64,000 nucleotides of DNA from Apis mellifera (taxonomy: Eukaryota > Arthropoda > Insecta > Hymenoptera > Apidae), in contig NC_037646.1 in assembly GCF_003254395.2 (NCBI RefSeq), positions 3,428,942-3,492,941 of the forward strand, written 5' to 3'. The position numbers were made by a program, and so were the translations under genes. The notes beneath the pieces were generated by a model that saw only the letters and a list, made by a program, of their open reading frames with translations, was not told the DNA's origin and searched no databases. Positions within the stretch are counted from its first letter, which is position 1. Each line of letters opens with the position of its first letter. Of this stretch, positions 37,354-49,309 are shown piece after piece.

Positions 37354-38763
37354 CTAGTTAGAATAGAAAAATAAAATTTAACAATTGGATAATTCTTGAT
37401 ATAAAAAGATAAATATTAAAGAGCAGTATTATTAATTTACAATTGATTCAAGATATATCGATGCCAATTTGTGAATTTTTATCTGTAACTGCGTTTAAAA
37501 ATTGATGCGAAATCCTGTACATTCGCTGTATTTCGTATTTCCATAAATGTAATTTCTGCAGAGATACGTTGCAGAAGTATCTCGCTTAAATTCAATTTCT
37601 AGAGAGATTTCCTTTTTCTCTTCCTCCCTTAAAATTGCAAAAGTATTATTACTTTTTAAATCCATCATAGAGTTTGAATAATTTTGCGTTTGACAAAACT
37701 TCAACTTCGCCGAACTATATTAAAAAAAAATTTCGAACGAATATCTGCTGTGCAAGAAATAAAAAAAAAAAAATAACTCGTTATCGTTAAATAATTATTA
37801 CCAATATCACGGATTGATTGAAATGGATATTAATTATCTAACACGTTGATAACACGAATGGTCCCAATAATAATTGACAAAACTAATCAGCGATATCGTC
37901 GCATCAATAACGGGGGATTAGTTTAAATTACAGTATTTCTCATAATTACAATTACATTGCATTTCGTCCCAAAATACGAGATAATACGTATTTTCTATAA
38001 ACTGAAATCATGGTATCAATTCGTCATTATTAATTCATATATTTTCAATAATAAGATGTTAACAATTATTATATTATTATATTTTTCTAATTATTAGACA
38101 TGGTTAGATATATGCATAATATCATCTCTCTTTTTTTCGAAAAAAGTATTACGATAATATTATTCATGAAATCTTGGACCAATGTTTTAAACTGAATGAA
38201 ATTGTTTAATCGATTATATTCGAATATCGAGTGATACAACGTCGCCGATATCTCGCTCCATTGATACGATCTCGAAAACTGGAATATCGAATTTATTCTA
38301 TTCATTCGTTCGTGTCTAAATAAAGAGATTAATCACTTTTCCTATCTAAAAATTATCCATTAAATAATATCCACTTTTATTCCACTAAAGATTATTCATA
38401 AAAATATTTTTCCCTCGCGATCAATTACTTTTATCAATGATTACAAATTTATTTATCAAAATAAATCTTTTAAATATATTTCTCACGCGTAAATTTAGAA
38501 TTAAATTTTAAAACTTCACTCGAATTCCAAAATCATTAACATCCATTTTAATCAAACGCTTTGTGGTTTGATAGAGAATGTCGTTAATATCGCGAGGAAC
38601 GAGACTCCGGATATCCTGGTGACACGAGAATGACACGTGCAGGAATTAGATTGCACCTATTACGGTATGCCGCCTGAGGGCGCGCGTGTACCATGCATTG
38701 CGTCAATGTTCGCGATATTCCAGCGATGTTTCGTTGACATAGGCAAGCGCGAGCACAAGAGTC

Positions 38764-38783
38764 GTCATCATCATCATCATCAT
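38764..38783. repeat. CAT microsatellite
   Basis: About six CAT units give histidine or aspartate runs in overlapping frames on the two strands. They are not evidence of coding. Confidence 0.9.
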
Positions 38784-39945
38784 CGCAGGAGAGAACATCT
38801 ATCGTGGCAAGTATCGTAGCGTGTAATAATAAACTTTCATCCGATGATCGCAAAGTTTTACTCGCAGAGTTTCTCTCTCTTCCGAGTCAAAGGTCTTGAA
38901 TAACGTCTAATTGGCCGCACCATTGGGAATGCACTGCCCCAAATAGCACGGCCGACCTCTCGTCGCCCACTTTCGTCGAAACTTTCCGTGTCCGTTTATC
39001 AATTATTCGAGCGAGACATTAAGAAAGGAACGAATTGTCGAATCTCGAAAGAAGCCCCCGAATTTCCGACACAGAAATTCCACCGCTCTCTCGAATAAAT
39101 CTCCCCCCTTTGACGTCTCCTCTCTTGCGCATTTGCATATGCTCCCGTTGTATAAACATCTTTATCCAGCGTGTCGCTTTCAGGACACTTTTACTACGTC
39201 CAATATTCTTATCTTTATTACAACAAGGAAGAACACGTGAAATATTTCGCCATAAATATACATCTATCTTGCGAGGGCGTGGATATCTCTTTACAACAAT
39301 AAAAGTATACTTTCTTCGAGAATATAGTTTAATAAAATTAATTTGATAAAATATTTATTGACCCTGTACATACATTTTCCAAGAGGGATAATAATTTTTA
39401 ATCGTCCCCTTTGAACGAACTTCTTCTCGATTTTCCCTCCAAAGCTTTCATCATCCATAGAATTTTACGTGACCCGTGCATTGTCTCCTCCTTTCGTTAT
39501 CTCTTGTCAGACGCGCGCGTGTGTTGTCGCGAGATTCAGCCTCACGGACGACGCCTCTACATCCCCGAAGACGCTGTCGGGGCAGACAGCCAGTCAGACA
39601 GCGGCGTAATAAATTGCTACCGTATTAATGACGCTCCCGCGCAACCGACAGCCGAGGTTAGGTCATGACATCCTTTCGGCCTCTGTGCACACTACCGTGC
39701 ACGGCTGTCTTGCGGCTCCTCCCTTCCCCAAGATTGACCACCAAAGTGATTATCATCACAGCTCGGCCATTATTGCTATCATTATCGCCTTAATATTCAC
39801 ACACCGCCAACCTATTTCACGCTACAACGAATTTATTTTCAAACCCATAAAGGCTCTCCTTTACGACTCTACTATCAAAAACATCGAATAATTTTCTTCG
39901 ATTCTCGAGCAGAAGTTGGAATATTCATCATATAACGAGTTATTA

Positions 39946-39975
39946 TTGGGTTGGCAACTAAGTAATTGCGGATTT
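39946..39975 (+). repeat. Mariner terminal inverted repeat, left
   Basis: The 30 bases match the reverse complement of 41111-41140 without mismatch. It lies on the 3' side of the transposase. Confidence 0.97.
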
Positions 39976-40019
39976 TCTTTAGAAAATCAAAGATAATTTT
40001 TTCATGGAATTAAATAACT

Positions 40020-40977
40020 TTATTCTGTAATGCGTTGCCCATTTTGATCAATGACCTTTTGCCATCTTTCAGGCAGCATCATAATCCCACGTTCATAAAA
40101 CTTGTGGTTTTTATTAGCAAAAAACTGAATCAGGTACGATTCGATATCATCATCGTTATTGAAATTTTTACCATTCAAGGAGTTTTGTAAAGATCGAAAC
40201 AAAAAGTAATCAGATGGTGCAAGGTCAGGACTATATGGTGGATGTGGCAAAACATCCCAATCAAGCTCCAATAATTTTTGCCGAGTGACCAAAGATATGT
40301 GTGGCCTTGCATCGTCATGATGGAATACAACACCTTTTCGATTTGTCAATTCGGGCCGCTTTTCTTCAACTGCATTGTTTAATTTCGTTAGTTGTTCAAC
40401 GTAGACAATAGAATTGATCGTTCGGTTGGGTGGTAAGAGTTCAAAATAGACAATTCCTTTATAATCCCATCAAACTGATAACAAAACCTTCTTTCGATGA
40501 ATACCAGCTTTTGATTTTTTCACGATCTTTTCCGCTTGATATTGTTGTAAACAACCCATTTTTCATCGCCAGTTATCAGTCGTTTTAAAAATGGATCATT
40601 TTCATTACGTTTCTTTAGCAAATCACAGCTGTTAATGCGTTGCGTTAAATGTTTTTCTTTCAGTTCGTGAGAAACCCATGTATCGAGTTTTTGAACATAG
40701 CCAAGTTGTTTTAAGTGGTTTTCAATGCATGTATGTGATACATGAAGCTTCTCTGCAATCTCACGAGTTGTACTATGACGATCCGAATCGATTATTGCTT
40801 TGATTAGGTTTTTCGTCTTTGAGTGAAAAATCACCAGAACGAAATTTGTCAAACCAATTTTGACACTGCCGTTCTTTTAAGGCTTCGTCGCCATAAACAG
40901 CACATAACTTTTTGTGAGCTTGCGATGCGAAAATAAAAAAGCAAAATATGACGATAACGTTCCTTTTGATTTTCCAT
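40020..40977 (-). pseudogene. Mariner transposase, broken by frameshifts and stops
   Basis: Mariner transposases cut and paste the element by binding the inverted repeats with an N-terminal helix-turn-helix domain and cleaving with a DDD RNase-H-like domain. Here the natural start is the ATG at 40975-40977 (MENQKERYRHILLF), not the upstream in-frame start at 41042, which is in another frame. Still visible are AHKKLCAVYGDEALKERQ and NWFDKFRSGDFSLKDEK (first helical domain), STTREIAEKLHVSH (second helix-turn-helix), TGDEKW (first catalytic Asp), HHDDARPH (second; the usual Asn is Asp) and SPDLAPSDYFLF (third), with exactly 34 residues between the last two Asp. Lesions are a small deletion/frameshift after HILLF (about 40930-40945), a deletion with frameshift after SLKDEK (about 40815-40830), and lost sequence plus a TGA at 40520-40522. 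A Trp codon is also changed to TGA at 40470-40472. The true stop is TAA at 40020-40022. No functional protein can be made. Confidence 0.94.
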
Positions 40978-41110
40978 TTTTCAACGAAAACTATGCAACC
41001 GATCAAAAAACTTCTTTTACCGATTGACAGCTGAATTGCCAACTATCGAATAACAAAATGTGTTTTACATTTGGACTACGCCAGCAAACCTAAAAATTCA
41101 TCTATGAGTG

Positions 41111-41140
41111 AAATCCGCAATTACTTAGTTGCCAACCCAA
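41111..41140 (-). repeat. Mariner terminal inverted repeat, right
   Basis: Perfect partner of the left repeat, it lies on the 5' side of the transposase and is followed by the TA duplication. Confidence 0.97.
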
Positions 41141-41149
41141 TATATAGAA

Positions 41150-42560
41150 ACGAATCTAGGAGGCGGTGTAGCGAATCCAAAGTGCTCAGTCGATAAAAGA
41201 TCGGGGCGGAATCATTTAATTCTTGGGAGAGGGCGAGGCCAGGGTACGTACGTGATTTGTGTTGGAAGCGGAGGCCGTCCGTCATTGCGGGCACCGTTAC
41301 GTCCCACGGGCACCTCCGCCTCGAAAAGTCAAAGTTAAATTTAACGAGCTTAACCGATAACTCTTGCGTCTCTCGATCTCTCATTGCGACCTCCCCTCTT
41401 CCTCCTCCGTATCGCTCGGTGGAAATAGACGGCGGAGGGCCGCGTCGAATCGCGTGTATCAAAAGCCGTGTGTTGTATATGCCGTTGAGATTCGAACAGT
41501 GATCCTGTGTGTCAGTCGGCATATCAAATCGGGCGCATGTGTTCCTATTCCCAGGCGGCTGTGCGTCTGTCGCTTCGAGGCACCGCGAGCATTTAGTTTA
41601 CCGGTCGCGTGTACCTAACCGAGATGAAACGAGACAGGAGAGAGAATAGAAGAGAGAGAGAGAGGGAGAGTGCGTTTCTCAAATTCCCGCGTTACCCCTC
41701 CGCGCCTTTTTCCAAGCGAACAATGATATTACGGTTATTTTTCAAGCGCCGTTTGCCACCACCACTGACCTACGCTATTACTGCGGATGCAATTCATTAC
41801 GCGGCACTGCGCTAAAGTGTATAGTATTACGGTATGATTGATCGTGCCGCGTGATCCGCGGAACAGCCATGTCCCATCTGTCACCAATAAATATCCAATT
41901 TCACGTTTCAGTGATATATAAGACGTTTTAACGCGAAGTTTTTTGCGGTTTTACCGGTGTAATAGGATCATTTATTAAGGAAATTGGTTGTGGGCGATCC
42001 CTTTGGTCGATCCCCCCTTCCCTGATCTTCCTCCTGGCCGTCTTTTAGTACTCGTCACGTCCTTGGCTGAGAAAGACAATGAGTTACAAGCGGGACGTGC
42101 CTTCACGGTTGCCTTCACGAGTCGCCGAGTTTTCATTTCTTTTTTTTTTTGCCTCTCTCTCTTTTCTTTTCTTGTACTCTCTGTACATCGGCAGCTCGGA
42201 TGTACGCCACGTTGTCGCGTTGTCTATGGAGGAGGAGGACGAAATCGGGATAAAGCACATACCATTTTTCACGGTCTCAGTCGACGCGGAACGAGTGGAT
42301 TCTTTGGGAGGCGTGTTGCGGTGGCTGGCATGGGTGGTGTCGCGTGGTGTCGCGCCACCACGTGAGCTGTTTGTCGATACGTCACGTCGCCTTGGAATAA
42401 AAGCGCCACGGGAAAACTATTTTTCGACTTTGCCTCGGCCTATTCGAACGGCATTCCTGAAACGATCGTTCCTGACCTACGTGAGAAAACATATTTCTTA
42501 TTCGCTCCTCGTTTTCTTCTTCACCATTGTATTTCCACTTTTGTCGATTTGTTAATTATC
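41150..42560. promoter_or_regulatory. GC-rich island right of the mariner
   Basis: Composition is GC-rich at 41190-41830 and 41990-42420. A TCAGTC initiator-like hexamer lies at 41512-41517, an acceptor-like TTCCTATTCCCAG near 41555 and a GA-rich tract at 41655-41672. A donor-like CAGG/GTACGTACG is near 41243 on the plus strand. The longest ATG-started frame (42079-42555, 158 codons) has a hydrophobic stretch created by a T/CT-rich tract and no recognisable domain, so it is not called as a gene. Promoter status is inference. Confidence 0.25.
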
Positions 42561-44760
42561 AGGGAGAAAGAAATTTTTGTCAATAATTTTTTGAACTAAT
42601 TTTATATATTGTTATTCGTGTCTCGTTTCTTGGGATTCGTTTCTGGGGGATGTAATTTGAAGTTGGAATGGAAGTAGCATTGGATTTGTCTCAAAATATC
42701 GAACGTTGTATTAGATTGAATTTTTTATAACCGGAAAAATAGATTCGACTTTCCTTTCTTTCATTATCCAGAATCAATAAATCATATATATTTTTTAATA
42801 TATATCTTTGTTCAGAAGCTTTAGGAGATAATTATCCAAAAAGAACGAATATAAAATATATCCATCAAAAATGATAAATTTTCTAATTAAAATTTTTTCC
42901 AAGTTTACAAATCCGCTTCGATGTATTTTTTTCTTTTTTCTTTTTTTTTACACGCGATACGATTACATTCGAATCGTATTAAAGGGAATTAATTGCCGGT
43001 CGTAATATTAACACGACGTGTGAACATTAGAACGAACAAATTAAACGCGATACAACTCGATGAGTGTAATAATTCATCACATCTAACGTGCATGTATACA
43101 ACAACTTCTGTTCATTTCACCGTGATAATCCATACTAGTTGCAAACTAGTTGGACGACTTAATCCAAGCTTTTCCCACCGCTGATCAAAGTGGTATTACG
43201 CGTCAAACACGCATAAAATATCGAATAATTCTTATCGATAAACATTAACAAATAAGATATATCTAAACGAAAAAAGAAGGGGGAAGTAATGTCTCGATAA
43301 TGTTTACATCCTCGTCGATTAAACACGTTTCAACGAACGAAATCCGTCGATTGTCAAACTGTGTATACAGTTTTCAACGGACTAATATTTAAGGTGGATA
43401 AACTTGAGAAACTGGTGGTGGGGAATTTCGTTTTTGCAACGAAAGGAACAATACTCGAGGGGCCGATAACCGGGGATTCGTGTTTCGCTTTTGTACACGT
43501 TTGCGCGCGTTGGGGAACGAGTCGATGAAGGAGTAAAAGTAAAAACTTGCGATTAGTGATCCCTGCCTCCGTTGGATCTCGATGCCTTCCCGCGAACATT
43601 CTGGAATGGCCGATGAATATCGAGGAAATATGCGGGTAATTCTCAGGCGGAACATTACAGAAACTCTGTAATCCCTGGGCGAATAATTCGAGTAAATGTG
43701 GATACCAAACTGCTTCTTGAAAACGTTCTTACTGAAAATATTTTTCATTTGTGCACGTTCTCGAAGTTGAAAAACTCGTTCCACTAAATTTCTTCAAATA
43801 TTTGATTATTTTTTTTTTTTTTACAATCAATGATACAATTAATAATTTTCAAAGCATGTTAATTTACTTCTCTTTGGAGTGAATATTTCTGTGATGTATT
43901 GTTGGATTAAGAATTTTTTATTGTACAATTTTATTAAGAAATAAGAAAAATGTTTAAATATATAAAAAGTGGTGGAAAAGTAAAATAAGCATTCGATCGA
44001 ACATTCAAATCAGTATCGAAACTATAAGCGTGGAATAATAATACACGTGAAATAGAGATATAATAATAAATGTCGGAGTGGAACAAGACAATTTTCAGAG
44101 CTTAAAATGCATTTCGTGTCGGCTGGAATAAAACAGTTTCCGCCATTTCTGTGGCGGGGTACACGGCAATAGTGAGATTCGAAAACAAAGGAGGAACGGG
44201 AAGGGAAGAAAGAGAATGCTTGTTATTAAACGAATAATGCCGGAAGAATTGAAGTGTAAGAGCAGTGATGCACGATTTTGCCGAGTATAATTCTTCGCGA
44301 TTCCGCCATTAACTCTCTGCGAGAAGAAACAAAAAAAAAAAAGATGCATTTTACATAAATTTCTTTCTTTTCAAAAATCCTTTCTTTTAGTTTTAAATTT
44401 AGCTTAGGTTTCGAATTGAGTTTGTAACATTTAAATTCAATTTTAGGTTAGGTTTAGAAATAAATTAAGGCTTACAATTGATTTAAACTTTGGACTCGAT
44501 TTACAATATTTTTCTCTTCAATCTATATTCTAAAGGAATAAATTTCTAGTATTTAATTTAAATTCAATTAATTTAATTTAAATTCAGCTTTACGGATCGA
44601 ATTTACAATGCTTCATCTTGACTTAATCCTTATTTAACACTCCAATCTTTTTTTTTTATCAGAGAATCTGTAAACTGTAAACCAAACTTCGAACATCATC
44701 AAAAGATCATATTGTCAAGAAACGTAACAATAATATTATTTCGACTTTCTCCGAACAAAT
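42561..44760. other. AT-rich non-coding stretch
   Basis: No gene is recognised. Poly-T runs lie near 42930 and 43810, poly-A near 44332, and a TTAGGTTAGG at 44443-44452. The minus open frames at 43354-43784 are in mixed-composition DNA and motif-free. Confidence 0.6.
44443..44452 (+). repeat. Two TTAGG units
   Basis: A perfect double telomere-type unit is followed by TTTAG. Confidence 0.7.
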
Positions 44761-45160
44761 AACACGGAATTATCTATCGATTAGAGGCGAATAGACTCGG
44801 CGAATAGAATTCGAACAGGAATAGCGTGGAGTAGAGGGAGGCGTAGTTTAGAAGCGCGCGGATTCAAAATTATCGCGACGATTCGGAACAGTTAGGTTCG
44901 TCTACCGGTCGGGAATGGCGGGCGAGAGAGCGAGAGGGCGCAAAGAAAACGGAACTGCCTCGCCGAGCAAATGTATGCGCACGCTTGGAGATAACGCGAA
45001 CGCGAGGAGCCCTCCATTCCTCTTTGTCCCGCCAAAAGGGCCCACGCTCGCCCTCTTCCTTCCCGTCGGCATTAACCCGTGCAGATGCGGTCTCGAGCTT
45101 AGGTTAAGAGTAGAGGTTAACTCTCGTGTCCATCTTCACGATGGATAATTCAGCGTTGGT
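44761..45160. promoter_or_regulatory. GC-rich patch with short open frame
   Basis: A CpG-rich patch starts near 44800. CGGAACAGTTAGG (initiator-like) at about 44885 precedes an ATG at 44915 that opens a 77-codon frame to 45148 (MAGERARGRKENG at its start). The peptide is basic at its start and matches nothing I recognise. A small unknown protein or a stop-poor untranslated exon are both possible; the latter is more likely. Confidence 0.15.
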
Positions 45161-45304
45161 TGAAACCGTGGCGTGAAAGAAAAATCATTACGTTTTGTGT
45201 CGAATATTTTTCCTCAGATTTTTTGAAAATTTTTATCTATCCCCAAAGTTTCATTTTTCCTGTCATATCGATTGTTTATTCTCTTGATTCTCAAGAGAGT
45301 TTGG

Positions 45305-45317
45305 AGGTTAGGTTAGG
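45305..45317 (+). repeat. TTAGG units, 2.6 copies
   Basis: AGGTTAGGTTAGG is the longest telomere-type run in the window and lies on the same strand as the other two. Confidence 0.75.
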
Positions 45318-46077
45318 TTTGAAAAATTTTCTTGTTCCTTTGATTAAATTGTACTCGATGAAATTCAACAAAAATTTATTAATACGAATGGATCTAGAAA
45401 TCTTTCGAACCGTGTTTATATCGCCGAGTTGGATTAGCTTCTACCTCGTTGAAATTGTTTATTCCTTGGAAAGGCGATGGCGTAGTTTACTCGCCACTTT
45501 ATAAGGACTTTTTAAACTTCTGCTTCGGGGATGAGAGGGTGAGAAAGAGAAGGGTGAAGGCGAATTTACGAACAATCCAGCGTTGATCCAACGGAATTAA
45601 AACAATGGGATTGGAAGGCGAATGCTTACACGTTTCGATTTCTCTTTCTCCTTGCAATATTTAGGTCAAATAAAGGCAACTTCATCACGGATATTTCCCA
45701 ATTCGTGTTAGCGTGTCTTTATGCATTCCAATCTCTCGAAAGTACGCTTGCACAGTGAATTAAATAACAGAGTTTGTTCTTTTCTGTTGTATTCGATCTA
45801 GGATACATGCTACAATTCGTTTATAATATTTTTTTACAATAACAAATGTAAATCTCTATCGATGATCATATTTTTACTTACTCAACGTCTATTCGAGATT
45901 CTATAATTTTCTTTTTTATTGAATCGAAGTAGTCGTAACAGAATTGTTGTTCGAAAATCATAATGATCGGTCTCGATGCACGTGCATTGTCTTCTCGAAC
46001 GTTAGAAATCATACATCGTGCGAGCTTTTGAATTCGATAACGATCGATACGAACGAGGGACAATAGAATCAAACCGT

Positions 46078-46099
46078 AAATCCCCCCGCGGGGGGATTT
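46078..46099. repeat. Perfect 22-bp palindrome
   Basis: The half-site AAATCCCCCCG is followed directly by its exact reverse complement, with no spacer. It is an isolated GC block in AT-rich DNA. Confidence 0.97.
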
Positions 46100-46481
46100 G
46101 TCGAAATGATTGGATTCGGATTGAAATTTCGATTGTATCGATTGTATCGATCGTGGGCAAGTAACAATAAGTAAGAAGTAAACAGGTTAGGAATGGTTCA
46201 CTTCCAGCCATTCGTTAGTAAACTCCGCAAAAAATTACTCGACCCTTGGTGATACTCCGTCATGGGTGGTCTACCGATTCCGATAGCGATCTCCTTTAAC
46301 GGTAATCTATACTTGAAGAAGCTGCATTAGCCAGTAGTAGGCAGATCGTTACCTCAGACTCGATGATAACTTTATGCAATGTCAAACTGTTAATTCATTA
46401 ATTCGCTTTCAACGTTAATTAGCGAGCCTTTTCTCAATTTACAACCGTTGCAAATAGAATCGTTTTCAGAATCTATTTAAC

Positions 46482-46981
46482 AGATTCGTGATACTTTTTA
46501 AATATTTGTTTTTCTTCTTTTTCTTTTTCACGTAAAAAATTGTATTATACGATGAAATTTTCGATATTTGAAGAACAAAAATTACTTTCAAAATTTTCTT
46601 CTTTATTATTATTATTAAAGATGCTTAATTAATTTAATATTTACAAGACTTTGTTAATAGTTAGTTCTTTAATTTCTTATTCTTCTTCCATCGTTTTCAC
46701 TTTTTACAATAAAATACAATTCTCGTAATAGATTCGCGATACTTTTTAAATATTTATTGAATGTTTTTCTTCTTTTTCTTTTTCATGACACGTGAAAAAT
46801 TTTATTATACGATGAAATTTTCGATATTTGAAGAGTAAAAATTACTTTCAAAATTTTTTTCTTTATTATTAAAGATGCTTAAATATTAATTTAATATTTA
46901 CAAGATTTTATTAATAGTTTTTTAATTTGTTATTCTTCTTCCATCGTTTTCAGTTTTTACAATAAAATACAATTCTCGTAA
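46482..46981. repeat. Two-copy tandem duplication, 248-bp unit
   Basis: AGATTCG(T/C)GATACTTTTT starts at 46482 and 46730. Both copies run through TATTATACGATGAAATTTTC, GATATTTGAAGA, AAAGATGCTTAA, TTCTTCTTCCATCGTTTTCA and end ATACAATTCTCGTAAT. Confidence 0.93.
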
Positions 46982-47109
46982 TTTTATTTTATTTCTGTCA
47001 CTTTACACAATCATTTAATCTTGTCATATTGACAGTACCTCTGTCAATACGATCCTTTTCTTTCCCCTAGAAAGAAACTAAATGTACGATATTCTTTTTT
47101 CTCTCTCAG

Positions 47110-47157
47110 GAAAGAATTGCCACTCTTGCCTTTGACAGAAAAGATGAATTAGTGTGA
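47110..47157 (+). other. Tentative exon start after strong acceptor
   Basis: TTCTTTTTTCTCTCTCAG ends at 47109, one of the two best acceptors in the window. The next 15 codons are open (ERIATLAFDRKDELV), then TGA at 47155-47157. Beyond lies purine-rich sequence with a weak donor-like GG/GTAAAG near 47180. It could be a short terminal coding exon, an untranslated exon, or chance. No family is recognised. Confidence 0.18.
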
Positions 47158-48739
47158 GATAACGAGGCCAGAGAAGAAGGGTAAAGACAAGAAAAAGGAT
47201 GTGAAAAAAGAGACAGTGGATCGAAATCGTTGATCGATATCCATTTACCGATATTACTGTGTGATCAATCGATAAAGAAAATTTCTTTTATACACTTTCG
47301 AGGTTTCAAGGTCTCCTCGTTTGCCCCCACGGTCCACCAATTTCCAAAGCACACTCTGCATCATCATTATGGCTCGTGTTATCGGCGGCCATTCCTCTGC
47401 CGGTTTCCTTTATCTCCCCGTCCACTTGCTCCCCGCCCCATTCGTATAAATTCACCCTTTTCACCCATTTATACTTTCTTCACTCTGGTTATCCGTCGTT
47501 TTATCTCACTCGTTTCACGGTTGACTCGCCGTTCGAATCAATATTTGACCGCCCAAGCTTTTCGGCGGTCAAAAGTTCTTTGATTTTGTTCGTGAAAATT
47601 GCTCGACTGACCTCCTCCTCTTTGGGAGGAAACGTACGCGAAATCCTGGGCCCAAAAGCCCCTCTCCTCTCCTCGTTCCACGCAAATGAGCGTCAATACT
47701 GAAACATCGATGCCCTGCACCATTCGTCTCTACTTGAAAAACAGATCCTTTGCCAGATCTATCCATTTAATTTTCTCGCATATATGTATTGGCAAATTTA
47801 TTATACGAAAGTGCCATTTTTTTATATTTATTATATATTTATATAATTTCTCAACTTACTTTTTCCTCGTTATTTTATCTGAAATCTGAATATATTCTTG
47901 ATTCTGTTACGTCTTAATTTGAGACAGATTTCTCTATGATGGAAAAGAAAGAAAGAATAAAATATATAAATAGGATATTTTAATAAAATAAATTAGAAGA
48001 GAGTGAAAAAAGAAATAATAATAGAGTAAAAATTTAATTATGAACGTGTCAAACAGATGTAATAAATTTGAAAGCTTTAATTTTTCTGTTTATTTCTAAC
48101 CGACGTAATTAGCATACGAAAAGGGGGATCATACGCAACAATATCCCTTTATCACGTTATCTATGTAAAATATGAAATTGTTTCAGTCGACTTAAATTTT
48201 GTTCAAAGTGCCTTTAGAAACTGTCACTTAATACTGCTTCAAAACAAGTATATATTACACATGTGAAATAATTCAATTTTCTTTGTTGTAATCCCGCCTT
48301 GAATTTAAACACCATCGACTGATGAATTTAATATTATTTTTATTTACACGAATATTCGTTCGTTTTAAAATATAATTTTATTTTTTACAATATATAATAG
48401 GAATATAAAGAAATTCTTTTCTTTTAAATACCTTTCTTTCATTCAGAAATTATTGGAATCATCATCGTTCGAGAAGCGAAGAAAAATTCTTTCAACAAGC
48501 TTAATAACCTAATCGACACGAAAAAGACGATTCCCAATGAACGCCATTTTTCATCCCCGTTTCGAAAAAAAAAAAATCGCACGAATGTTAATGAGAATAA
48601 GGAACAATGGCTAATAAAGTTGGCGAGCTCGCCAAGTGTCGATCGAAACGTTCAGATGAAATATACGCCTGTGTACCGTTACGCGTACGAAACCGTATGC
48701 CCTATCTTGACGTTTTCTATCATAAATTAGAATATCTTC

Positions 48740-48766
48740 CTCTCTCTCTCTCTCTCTCTCTCTCGT
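48740..48766. repeat. CT microsatellite
   Basis: This is an uninterrupted CT run of about 13 units. Confidence 0.92.
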
Positions 48767-49240
48767 CGTCAGACGAGATTTCCTCTCTCCGTCCGTCGAA
48801 CGCAATGAATCGTTTGTTGAAATCGAAAAGAATAATTTCCACGTAGCAAAACCGATGGACAACAAAGCGGACCGGAGGGCTGGAGCACGAGAGATACTAA
48901 TCGAAATGTCGTACAAACGGAATGGAACCGATTTACTGTTATTCGAAGGCCAACGTTGGCTCTATTTCACATGTTAGAATAAGGTTATATCGGGTTTATC
49001 TAGACCTCGACATTCTTTGATAAGACCCGCATTAAATCTCTCGCTCTCGTGGATTCGTTCCCCCTCTCTCCCTCTCTACACCGTCTTCTAATACCCTCTT
49101 AGAGGATCCAAAGCAAGGAGGGATCCGCACGAGATCACGATAATTATTACGTTCGAGTTAACCGATGCTCCTCCCCGACGATTGATTGCTTTCTTTGATC
49201 CCATTGATAGATCAAAGTGCTCGTAATCATAATTAGAACG

Positions 49241-49243
<3 letters not shown>

Positions 49244-49308
<65 letters not shown>
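49244..49308. repeat. Long perfect CT microsatellite, about 32 units
   Basis: A 65-bp uninterrupted CT run is the longest dinucleotide repeat in the window. Its length suggests high mutability. Confidence 0.97.

Positions 49309-49309
<1 letters not shown>

Larger units (their letters stand above)
36801..39943. other. AT-rich stretch
   Basis: Apart from the tentative minus-strand exon at 37268-37353, nothing is recognised up to 38560. From 38580 to 39900 composition is mixed, with a CAT microsatellite at 38764-38783 and GC-richer DNA at 39510-39740 directly left of the mariner element. Open frames in that part have no motif. Confidence 0.55.
39944..41142 (-). mobile_element. Mariner transposon, full-ended but transposase-dead
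   Basis: The element body is 39946-41140 (1195 bp), flanked by the TA dinucleotide duplicated on insertion (39944-39945 and 41141-41142). Its terminal inverted repeats are perfect over 30 bp (39946-39975 and 41111-41140, beginning TTGGGTTGGCAACTAAGTAA). Inside is a minus-strand mariner transposase with DD34D catalytic motifs. Complete mariners are usually about 1.3 kb, so roughly 90 bp has been lost, in line with the deletions seen in the reading frame. The perfect ends mean the copy could in principle be moved by a transposase supplied elsewhere, though it cannot make its own. The protein resembles the mellifera group of mariners known from bees; this is from family knowledge, without a database search. 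Confidence 0.96.
45161..46481. other. Non-coding stretch
   Basis: No gene is recognised. AGGTTAGGTTAGG lies at 45305-45317 and a 22-bp perfect palindrome at 46078-46099. A 114-codon plus frame (45160-45504) has no recognisable motif. Confidence 0.55.

Noticed and set aside
40773..41042. Upstream methionine as the mariner transposase start
   Set aside because: It is in a different frame from the true N-terminus. The ATG at 40975-40977 gives the family-like MENQKERYRHILLF start.
42079..42555. 158-codon ATG-started frame with a hydrophobic segment
   Set aside because: The hydrophobic segment comes from a poly-T/CT tract. The frame overlaps another long frame (41988-42365), and no family is recognised.
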